A program made the position numbers and the translations under genes. The notes beneath the pieces were generated by a model that saw only the letters and a program-made list of their open reading frames with translations, searched no databases and was not told the DNA's origin. This document shows positions 29,697 through 38,900 of a DNA stretch of 64,000 bases, in pieces (position 1 is the stretch's first letter; every line of letters starts with the position of its first letter). This stretch comes from Endotrypanum monterogeii. Taxonomy: Eukaryota; Euglenozoa; Kinetoplastea; Trypanosomatida; Trypanosomatidae. Where the stretch lies: NCBI GenBank assembly GCA_000333855.2, contig CM007320.1, forward strand, positions 1,477,162 through 1,541,161, written 5' to 3'.

Positions 29697-30441
29697 TAGC
29701 TCCTCTCTGCCATGCTGTGCTTTGCTTGTTTTCTTCACCCTCAATCGTCACAGGTCGAGTTGCTGTACAGCATTTTGATCCCGCACTAGTGTGATGGTGA
29801 TTGCTTCTTTACAGCGTATGTGAAGGACTAAGTGACTACGCGTTCCAAACATTTGTCTTCGTACATACCAGATGCATGTGCACGCGCACACGGAGAAAAA
29901 GTTATGCGCGGTGAAGTCTCTAAAAAGGATCAGCTTTCCCGAAGGCACCACTACAAGCACGATTTTGAAAGGTTACTTGTGTGTGTGTGGGGGGGGGGAG
30001 GGGTTTCTTCTTCTCTTTTTCACTGACGCTGGTATTTTTGTTGTTGTGGACCCGTCGAACATCACTTTGTCATGCGGCATTTGATGTTGTCTTTTTTTCC
30101 CCCTTCTGTCTTTTTTTTTTTCATCACCCCAAGCGAGTGATGCCGAGGCGTTTTTTCGCAGCACATGCGTCACGTTCGTTAAGGTGTCCTTCCACCACGC
30201 AACTACACTGTCATTCAACTCTTTTTTTTTCTTCCGTGTGCGCGTGCGTGCCGATGCCCCTTTTTGGCCTATTTGATGATGATCCTGATGGCTCCGTGGA
30301 GCGGTACACGACTTCATCCCTATTCCCTCCCGCTTATCCATCTGACTCATCTGAGTTGTCCTACCCCCACTCACGCTTTCGTGTTGTCGACTATGCTTCT
30401 TCCGCAGCGAATCCCGTACCGGAAAAAAAAATACTAAATAC

Positions 30442-30473
<32 letters not shown>

Positions 30474-30635
30474 TTATTTATTTCTTTGCTCCTTCGCTCT
30501 ACACTCCTCTGTCTCCCTTTCGACTCACTTCGATCAATACTCTACCGCTTCACGACTGCTATCCTAAAGAACCTTCAGCTTACACGTCTTTTATCACGTC
30601 TTTTTTTTTTCCTCCACGTCGCTTTTTCAGCAACA
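29697..30635 (+). other. Spacer (0.9 kb) upstream of SAHH
   Basis: The spacer is pyrimidine-rich with T-runs, a G-run at about 29989-30003 and a TA-rich tract at 30441-30480. A second T-run (30600-30610) is followed by AG at 30629-30630, only 5 bases before the SAHH ATG. The true acceptor may be an earlier AG. Confidence 0.6.
30441..30480. repeat. TA-rich microsatellite
   Basis: A TA run interrupted by TTTA units, about 155 bases upstream of the SAHH start. Confidence 0.9.
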
Positions 30636-31949
30636 ATGACAGACTACAAAGTGAAGGACATCAGCCTCGCAGAGTGGGGTCGAAAGGCGATTGAGCTGGC
30701 CGAGAACGAGATGCCTGGTCTGATGGAGCTTCGCCGTGAATACGGCGCCTCCCAGCCCCTGAAGGGCGCCAAGATCGCTGGCTGCTTGCACATGACTGTA
30801 CAGACGGCTGTGCTCATCGAAACCCTCAAGGCTCTCGGTGCGGAGCTGCGCTGGTCATCCTGCAACATTTTCTCCACCCAGGACAACGCCGCCGCGGCTA
30901 TTGCCAAGGCTGGTGTGCCGGTGTTCGCCTGGAAGGGTGAGACGGACGAGGAGTACGAGTGGTGCATCGCCCAAACGGTGAAGGGCTTCAGTGGCGATGG
31001 TCTGCCGAACATGATCCTCGACGACGGTGGTGACCTAACGAACTTGGTGATTGATAAGCACCCAGAGCTCGTGCCCAAGATTGTGGGTATTTCAGAGGAG
31101 ACTACCACAGGTGTGAAAAACCTGTACAAGCGTCTCCAGAAGGGCAACCTCCCCATCTCCGCCATCAACGTTAACGACAGTGTCACGAAGAGCAAGTTTG
31201 ACAACCTCTACGGCTGCCGCGAGTCTCTGGTGGACGGCATCAAGCGCGCCACAGATGTCATGATTGCTGGCAAGACCTGCTGCGTATGCGGCTACGGTGA
31301 TGTGGGTAAGGGTTGTGCCGCCGCTCTGCGCGCGTTCGGCGCTCGTGTGGTGGTGACGGAGGTGGATCCGATCAATGCTTTGCAGGCTTCCATGGAAGGT
31401 TATCAGGTCGTTCTGGTTGAGGACGTGGTGGCGGATGCGCACATCTTCGTGACGACAACCGGCAATGATGACATTATCACCTCTGCCCACTTCCTACATA
31501 TGCGCGAAGATGCCATCGTTTGCAACATCGGACACTTCGACACTGAGATCCAGGTGGAGTGGCTCGAGGCCAACGCCAAGGAGCACGTGGAGATCAAGCC
31601 GCAGGTGGACCGCTACACAATGGCAAACGGACGACACATCATCTTGTTGGCCAAGGGTCGCCTGGTGAACCTCGGCTGTGCGAGCGGCCATCCGTCCTTT
31701 GTGATGTCCAACTCCTTCACCAACCAGGTCCTGGCTCAGATCGAGCTCTGGAGTAACCGCGACACCGGCAAGTATCCGCACGGCGACAAGGCTGGCGTCT
31801 TCTTCTTGCCCAAGACGTTGGATGAGAAGGTCGCCGCCCTCCATCTGGCCCATGTCGGTGCGAAGCTGACGAAGCTGACCCCCAAGCAGGCGGAGTACAT
31901 CAACTGCCCGGTCGACGGTCCGTTCAAGGCAGACCACTACCGCTACTGA
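30636..31949 (+). CDS. SAHH: S-adenosylhomocysteine hydrolase (adenosylhomocysteinase)
   Basis: This 437-residue NAD-dependent enzyme reversibly splits S-adenosylhomocysteine into adenosine and homocysteine, which relieves product inhibition of methyltransferases. Landmarks in order: '[16 protein letters not shown]' (substrate His), '[16 protein letters not shown]', 'ILDDGGDLT' (catalytic Asp region), 'GISEETTTG' (Glu), '[17 protein letters not shown]' (Lys, Asp and Cys of the active site), the dinucleotide-binding '[15 protein letters not shown]', '[10 protein letters not shown]', and the conserved C-terminal 'KADHYRY' whose Lys and Tyr reach the NAD of the partner subunit. The ATG at 30636 gives the standard N-terminus '[18 protein letters not shown]'; the 50 upstream codons are UTR-like. 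All key residues are present and the length equals the family norm. The enzyme acts as a cytosolic tetramer and is a known antiparasitic target. Codon bias suggests high expression. Confidence 0.98.
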   Translation: MTDYKVKDISLAEWGRKAIELAENEMPGLMELRREYGASQPLKGAKIAGCLHMTVQTAVLIETLKALGAELRWSSCNIFSTQDNAAAAIAKAGVPVFAWKGETDEEYEWCIAQTVKGFSGDGLPNMILDDGGDLTNLVIDKHPELVPKIVGISEETTTGVKNLYKRLQKGNLPISAINVNDSVTKSKFDNLYGCRESLVDGIKRATDVMIAGKTCCVCGYGDVGKGCAAALRAFGARVVVTEVDPINALQASMEGYQVVLVEDVVADAHIFVTTTGNDDIITSAHFLHMREDAIVCNIGHFDTEIQVEWLEANAKEHVEIKPQVDRYTMANGRHIILLAKGRLVNLGCASGHPSFVMSNSFTNQVLAQIELWSNRDTGKYPHGDKAGVFFLPKTLDEKVAALHLAHVGAKLTKLTPKQAEYINCPVDGPFKADHYRY

Positions 31950-32391
31950 GCGAGTGCGCTCTGGCCCCAAAAGGACCAGAGGTAAGTACTGGAGGTGGTA
32001 TTGTCCGAGGGGAAACACACAGGAAGACAGGACGATGACACCCTGTGCGTCAAATGGCAGGGTGACGCTGTGCACAAGACACGTGCGAGCACCTTGACAT
32101 CACAATGGCAAAGGGAGAGCGCAGATGAGTTGGTTGATCCTCCCTCCCTTCCCGCCCTATCTACCAGATCCTTCGACTCGTGTGGCCATCTCGTTCATTA
32201 GCACAACAAATGCAGACGAATCTGAGAGCGTGGCAGCAAACTCAATGAAGCAAGACGAAAAATAGGCTGATCAGCAAAGAGTGTGGGTGATCTATGGAGG
32301 AGGAATCAGTTGCTCAAGTTGGAATGTGCTGTTCACGTGCAGTTACTCGGAGAGGTAACTCACCGGGCTCTCTCCGCTCGCCGCCAGCCAT

Positions 32392-32414
32392 GACACACAC
32401 ACACACACACACAC
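32392..32414. repeat. (CA)n microsatellite
   Basis: A CA run in the SAHH 3' spacer. Confidence 0.9.
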
Positions 32415-32902
32415 ATTCTCGAGTGCATTTGGATTCTGAAAAAGGTTCATCGCATAACTCGGAAGGCTCACTCTCAACTGCCTCCATTTGCACTGTCTCT
32501 CCTCGCTATTGCTCTGCAGTTTCTCCGCTCACTATACCGTTCTTTGTTGAACGTGGTACAGTGTAGGACACCCCCTGTTCATACAATCATGAACAAACAC
32601 CTTTCGTTTTGTCCACCTTTGTGGGTGTGAGTGCGTCGGTGGAGAGGGGAAGGGTGTCATACTGGCCCCGTATTTTGTATGGTTTACACATTTATATATA
32701 TCTTTTTTTTTTTTTGCTAAGGCCGACACTTTATTTATTTGTGTTGTCGCCAAGGTAAATACTCGACTGCACATACTCAACAGCGAGGGAGACGTTGTGG
32801 GAAAGGGGAAAATGTGCTGACATCTCCAGTGCCTGTCATTATCAATTAAAGAAAAGCAACAGAGTGAAGTTAAGCCTTCTTGGTGATCCACACGAACGTC
32901 AC

Positions 32903-32906
<4 letters not shown>

Positions 32907-32936
<30 letters not shown>
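32907..32936. repeat. (TA)n microsatellite
   Basis: A pure TA run directly upstream of the first copy of the duplicated block. The second copy lacks it because its sequence begins at the N gap. Confidence 0.9.
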
Positions 32937-32940
<4 letters not shown>

Positions 32941-32946
32941 TTATTT

Positions 32947-33450
32947 TATACACATTTCTATCAAGTGATGGGAACGTGCAGAAAAAAAAAAAAGTATCGT
33001 GCGGATCCTCAATTTGTGCAAATACAAGAATGCGTACCAAAAGGACGGTAGCGGGAAACAACAACAAAGATCGATGAACACGCCGAGGTTGATGGCAAGC
33101 TACAAGGGGTCGAAAGGTTTGTAGTAGTAGTATGGGTGAGAGTGAGGTAGTGACGGTCCTTTGGCATACGGTGCGAGTGACTTGGTGGGTCGGTAAGTCC
33201 CAATCAAGCCAGCATCCGGAGTTGCAGCATGACAGTAGCGAGCAAGATCGAAAAGCGCTTCGTATGAGCACCCTCACATACACTGGTATGTTAATACGGG
33301 AGCTGGGGGAACAGCTTGCGTTCGGGGGAATCCCTACCAGCCTTCTCTCTACACGCCGTGGCGGCTGACACTGGATGTATTTTTACTAAGCTTCATATTG
33401 TTTTTCCCTCCTCTCTCCCCCTGCACACACACACACACACACACACACAC
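32947..33450. repeat. Direct repeat, copy 1 (left of N gap)
   Basis: This block is almost identical to 33461-33959. The differences I found are the length of an A-run (12 against 16), one T/A change just after it, and the length of the terminal CA run. It runs straight into the N gap through the CA microsatellite. Confidence 0.9.
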
Positions 33451-33460
33451 NNNNNNNNNN
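33451..33460. other. Assembly gap (10 N)
   Basis: Ten unknown bases lie between the terminal CA run of copy 1 and the first base of copy 2. The size is a placeholder. The flanking duplication indicates two contig ends that overlap but were not merged. Confidence 0.95.
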
Positions 33461-33959
33461 TATACACATTTCTATCAAGTGATGGGAACGTGCAGAAAAA
33501 AAAAAAAAAAAGAATCGTGCGGATCCTCAATTTGTGCAAATACAAGAATGCGTACCAAAAGGACGGTAGCGGGAAACAACAACAAAGATCGATGAACACG
33601 CCGAGGTTGATGGCAAGCTACAAGGGGTCGAAAGGTTTGTAGTAGTAGTATGGGTGAGAGTGAGGTAGTGACGGTCCTTTGGCATACGGTGCGAGTGACT
33701 TGGTGGGTCGGTAAGTCCCAATCAAGCCAGCATCCGGAGTTGCAGCATGACAGTAGCGAGCAAGATCGAAAAGCGCTTCGTATGAGCACCCTCACATACA
33801 CTGGTATGTTAATACGGGAGCTGGGGGAACAGCTTGCGTTCGGGGGAATCCCTACCAGCCTTCTCTCTACACGCCGTGGCGGCTGACACTGGATGTATTT
33901 TTACTAAGCTTCATATTGTTTTTCCCTCCTCTCTCCCCCTGCACACACACACACACACA
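33461..33959. repeat. Direct repeat, copy 2 (right of N gap)
   Basis: This copy starts within the shared TATACACATT sequence, without the upstream TA run, and ends with a shorter CA run that continues into unique AAACAT sequence. The offset to copy 1 is 514 bases before the A-run and 518 after it. Confidence 0.9.
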
Positions 33960-34208
33960 TAAACATAAACATAAACCACCAACACCTTTCCTCTTTCCCC
34001 TCCTTGGGGTTATACGCAACCAAAAAATATGCCTGGGTTGTCCATCACTTTACTTTTTTTTTTTTTTCGATTGTCAAGCACGTTCATTCACGCAACGAGA
34101 CTCACTCTGTGCTCCACGCCCAGTTGCTTTGTAGTACTCAGCAACACGGAGAGTTAACCCAAACCTTTTCCTCCTTTTTGTGAACGCTCACTCTCTTTTA
34201 AGTTGCTC

Positions 34209-34248
<40 letters not shown>
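34209..34248. repeat. (CT)n(AT)n microsatellite
   Basis: A CT run joins an AT run in the 5' spacer of the small membrane protein. Confidence 0.9.
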
Positions 34249-34645
34249 GCTGGCGGGGTTTGCAGACTTTCACAGTGGTCGATTTCTTTTTTCTTTCCAC
34301 TTTACTTTCTTCCAAGCGTGATACAGGAAAAAAAAGAGCGACAGTGTTCGTCGGTGACCCTCCCAGGGAAATTTTCCTTTTTTTTGCTGTTACACATCTG
34401 TCTATTTTTGTTTTCTTGCCAATAGGAAAAAAAAAGAAGTGAGTCTGTAGCGGCCTGAATATTTTCGTACTGGAGCACGATTTCACGCGCACACGAGCTT
34501 GCACAGTAGCAAGCCATCGCTTCATCCCTCCTCCCTCCTCCCCGCATACACTGTCTCCTTCGTGATTGTTCACCGCTCTCCTGACGTTTGCGGTCATTAC
34601 GTGCATCTTGATTTTTCTCCTTTACATTCTCATAGCGATTGAATA

Positions 34646-35047
34646 ATGGTAGCGGTTCTTATTACGGCTGCGGCTGCCGTCCTCTGTCTCGTTGCCGGCG
34701 CCATGCTTTTGTATGGCATGGTGAGCATCCTTGCAGCCGGCTTCTTGAGATGGGCTTTCGGCGCGTTAATGATGGGCATATCTCTTTCTATCATTGTTTC
34801 CACCACTTCAAATCTCCTTCTGGTCGCCCTTTTTCGCTATAGTGCGACTCCGACACCCCTCATGGTCTTTCTGCGCAGTTTCCTAGCAGCGATGGGGCAG
34901 CCTACCCTGACAGGGATAGCCGGCTTGTCGCTAGTGGCGCTGATCGCGATGACTGCCTCTAGGGTGAGAGTGATGGTGGAAGAGATGGACGTACTTATTC
35001 GTACCCACGCTGCCGTTGCAGCTCCTAATGAACGTTCGACGGAATGA
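34646..35047 (+). CDS. Small multi-pass membrane protein, unknown function
   Basis: This protein of 133 residues starts at ATG 34646. It is dominated by hydrophobic helices: residues about 2-24 (Ala/Leu/Val-rich), 26-52 ('AAGFLRWAFGALMMGISLSI'), a possible third around 55-85, and 88-108 ('GIAGLSLVALIAM'). A short charged tail follows ('ASRVRVMVEEMDVLIRTH'). Three or four membrane spans are likely, with the C-terminus probably amphipathic. I do not recognise the family. GC-rich codon use in an otherwise T-rich spacer, a clean ATG and a position between two strong genes support it as a real gene. The first helix could be a signal anchor; plasma membrane, ER or mitochondrion are all possible. 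Confidence 0.72.
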   Translation: MVAVLITAAAAVLCLVAGAMLLYGMVSILAAGFLRWAFGALMMGISLSIIVSTTSNLLLVALFRYSATPTPLMVFLRSFLAAMGQPTLTGIAGLSLVALIAMTASRVRVMVEEMDVLIRTHAAVAAPNERSTE

Positions 35048-35990
35048 TAAGGGGTTGTTGTGGGACATCCAACTCATAAACGGGAGCGGATGATGTTGTC
35101 TGCATCCCAGGCGAAGGGTTTGCGGGGCTTGAATAATCAACCAATGAGGATTTTTCGTATTTTCAAGGCGAGGCAAAGAGGAGTACTTTCCCTGCACCTT
35201 TTTTTTTCGTTTTGCTTTGTTTCCAGGGTGGACGCGAGAGGGGACACCGGTCTCCGCTTGCTGTAGTCTTTGGGTGGAGGCTTCCATGACGGTGTGGCGA
35301 GGGGTGGGCTTTTTAAAAATGAATGTGGGCTGAGAGTGCTGCGTGCTCCTTTTTTTCAGATTTCAGTCTCCCTTCAATTTTTTTTGTCGCTTCCCTTTCG
35401 CCCCTTCCTTTCCTCCCCCCATACCCAAGCATATCAATGGTCGGTCTGTGGCTGCCGCTTTGTTCTTGGCGCCTTGTCCTTGACAGCAAGCCCTGATCCC
35501 TTCTCTCTGTTATGAAGGATTGCACATTTCTCAAGTTCTACCCTAATTATTTCCCCACTTAGTACCTTTGCGAGGTATCATCATCACTCTCTTTCTTATT
35601 CGCCTTCTTTTCCTGTTGTTTGAAGCACATCTGTACCTCTGAGGTTGCAAATGCCGCTCCTCTGTTGTCCCTTCCCCCTCTTCTTTTTTTCCTGACCACC
35701 CTCACTTCATCACGCGTGTGTACATCTGTGGGTCGTCGTCGTCTTCTCTTCCCCAGCCACGTCTTCTTTGGCGACGCGCATCATAGGCCCGCAAAGGTTT
35801 CACAGGCGGCCGGGCCGCTGTACGGGGGCCCTCCGTGCAGGACAATCTACAGACCCCCTACTAGATGGTTCTCCCGTGAATCCTGATGCCCCCTCCCTCG
35901 TCTTTTTCCTGTCAGACATTTTCTCTGCTTCCTCCCTGTCGCTGCCCTGTGGCCTCCAGTTGCTAGCTCCTTCCTGAAAGGCAGCGGTGG
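35048..35990 (+). other. Spacer (0.9 kb) upstream of TERT
   Basis: No gene is visible. A C/T-rich stretch (about 35640-35760 and 35905-35955) lies upstream of the TERT ATG, with AG dinucleotides at 35957-35958 and later that could accept the spliced leader. Confidence 0.6.
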
Positions 35991-38900
35991 ATGTCGTCCT
36001 CGTTTCCACCCATCCCGGGATTTGTCGGCCCGCTATCACTTAAAGCTTTTCTGGAGGAGTACTTCAGTCTGCGTCTCACATTCGCGGTACCCCCCATATC
36101 CTCTTCATCAGGAGCAACTGCAAGGGCAGATAGTAGGCCCAGTGCTACAGGCTTTCGTGCCTGGCGTGATGTGGTGCTACCCCCCAATCAGTCGTTTCTT
36201 CTTGTTGTTTACGTTGCACTGAATGCCTCTTCGTCCCCTCCGCCCGCCGCGGCATCCATCTCCGTAACACCAGGAGCATCGACTCCGAGTCTCGGACAGT
36301 CTTCTGTGAGGCTCGGGTGGCATCGACAGCCACTGGTCCGTCATGCCGCGCCAGCTGCCACTCACGATGTCGGTGTGAAGCGAGGCAAGAGCAGCAACGT
36401 CTGTGCTCCCCGCCGCTCTTCCGCCTCTTGGCTTCTCTATACGAACACCTCACACCGACCCTTCACCGACGCTTTGTTGTGTCACCCGTGGTGGGGGTCG
36501 TTTGCTGCTTGTATGGGCCCCCCCGCTATGGGGTTTATCGAAATGTTTTGCCCCATCATTCTTCAGCTAGAGGCCATGGCTGGGGGAGTGCAGGTGCTTG
36601 GGCCTCCCCTGAAGAGTGCAGTCTCAGAGGCACCAGTTCAGCTGACGACGCCGTCAACTGAGAGGAGGGGGCTGGTGCCGCGAGGAGGCGCATGTGTCGC
36701 TTCACGTGGTGTGAAGCGTTCGTATGATCAAAGCGGATGCATCGCACCCCTACCGCCTCTAAAGGAAGCACGGACAGGGACAGGAGAGGCCCCGCCGCAG
36801 GGGAAGGGGGGTCTAGGGCCTCAGCAAGAGGTCATACCGTGTGGAGGCGTATGTAGGGGAAACCGATATGTCACTGCCGTAAATCGTGTGGCGATGTCTG
36901 CACCATGGACAGTCACGTTAACGTGTACGGATGCACCGCGTACTCGACTCTACAGCGTGCGTGTGTCGGACATGGATGTTGTCGATGACCGCAACAGCGA
37001 TCGCCCCTCTCCGCTGCCCACCGGCTTTCTTGAAGCGCAGTGGCTTTGTCGCCATCCACAAAGTTTACATCGCGTTTTGCTAGCAGCTCTGCCGAAAAGG
37101 TTGGCTTACAGGGTGACTCGCACACGACACTCCACCGGTGCATCTACTGAGGGGGTGACGAGGAGGACCACTCTAGAAAATATACCGATGCGCCACGTGG
37201 CACACATCTTTCGTTGGTTGGTGCTACAGCCTCCTCAAAAGAGCGAACTTGCTTCACAGACAAGCTCACCGAAATTCGACTTGGCGTCACACCTTTGCCA
37301 GGTCGTATCGACCGTTGTCGATCAGTGCAGTCTTTTGGACCTTCGTGGTGCCGCCCTGAGGCACACCGGCTACCTGGAGGAAACGTTTTCTCGTCAGCAG
37401 CAGGGTGTGTTGCCGTGGGACGTGCAACACCTCGCGGCTCCCGTGGGTTTGATCGTTTCCTACCTGCGCACACTGCTCTCCAGTCTACGCTGGGCCCCGT
37501 CAACAGGGGCGACTGAGTTATCATTTTGGGGACTTGACGCCGCTGGAAGCGAGCGTGTGCTTGACGCACTTATGAAAGCGGTGAAAGGGTGGCTCGGCGC
37601 TGGTCGCCATGCCGTTGTTCCTGTTTCTCGCTTCTTAGACGGAGTTCCCGTGGCCCAGGTGCCGTGGTTGCACGGATTCTACTCCACGCATTCATCATCA
37701 ACGTATTCAGCGACGACTGCAGCTGCATCTCGTCACGCACGTCGCCAGCGCTCTCAGGTCCAGCAACGGGTTTGGCTCCAGTTCGCTTTGTTCCTTACGC
37801 AGGACATACTGCCTTTTCTTCTTCGTCGATCATTCATAGTCACGTGGAGCTCAAAGAATACGCACACGCTTCTCTTTTTCCCGGTACGCGTGTGGCGGCA
37901 GCTGGTGCGCCGGGAGATCCGTCGTGCGCAACCTTGTGCTGCTACCGATCCAAGGGTAGCATTGCCTTTGGACACGATGCCCAGGCTCAGTGCCAAGTGC
38001 CACACATCTCCATCCGTGTCACCTGTATCTGGAGGTGGTGCGGCGGCTGATGCGCTGGTTCTACCACACCCATTCACTTCAGACGCCCCCGCCGCGGTTT
38101 CGACGCCGAGGCTGGTGTGGCGTGCAATTCGTACTTGTCGTGCGTTCACACATCGGGGCAAACGCGCCACACTCGCAACCCGCGGCGGAGGTGCATCCTG
38201 TCTCTACGCTGGCGTGCGTTTTTGCCCTGATGGACGCAAACTGCGGCCCATCGCGGTGGTGCGAAGCGCGTCCTTGCGGTCGTTGGAGAAAATGGCTCGC
38301 GGGTCACCAAGTCCGTATAGCTACGCAAACACCATCGTCCGTTTGCTCTGCAGACTGGGGCTCGGTGACAAGGTTGACCAACTGCCGGTGGCGACAGCGA
38401 AGCTTCTTAGGCATGTACAGGCGCGCAACTCCCACGCTCGCTTCACCAGCGTCCCTCGCTTCGCTTACCCATCGACTGCGCATCTTCCACACAAGGCGGC
38501 GTTGCGAGATGCGCTGCGGTGCTTGGTTAGCGGAGTAGAGGAGAAGCGCGTGCTAGACGGCCTACCACGCCTGAGCAACCTCTCTCACCACGATGAATAT
38601 ACCGAGTTGCGCAGTTTTTGCGAAGAGGTGCGAGTACGAGACGCTTTTGTTTGCAATGATTCTTCAGGTACTGCGTCCGCAGCCCCACGAGACCCACCAC
38701 AGGAAGCTATGTCTCGTTTCGGTCCTCGTTTTATGCCTTGTGAATTGCAGACGGTCACCCTAGTGCGCAGTGACGCCTCGCGTTGCTACGACAACTTACC
38801 ACAGGAGCGGGTACTCCAAGCCGTTGCGACTCTGGTGAAGCATGACGCCTACCGAGTGCTTTGCTTCACCGCCATTCACGCACCGGTGGCACCGCCAGCT

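Larger units (their letters stand above)
31950..34645 (+). other. Spacer (2.7 kb) between SAHH and the small membrane protein, with assembly gap
   Basis: No gene is firmly supported. Contents: SAHH 3' UTR; a CA run (32392-32414); a TA run (32907-32936); a ~0.5 kb block present twice on either side of a 10-base N gap; then C/T-rich 5' UTR sequence with CT and TA runs (34209-34248). Each copy of the block has a 78-codon ATG frame on the + strand and a protein-like 57-codon run on the minus strand. Neither resembles a known family. Confidence 0.6.
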
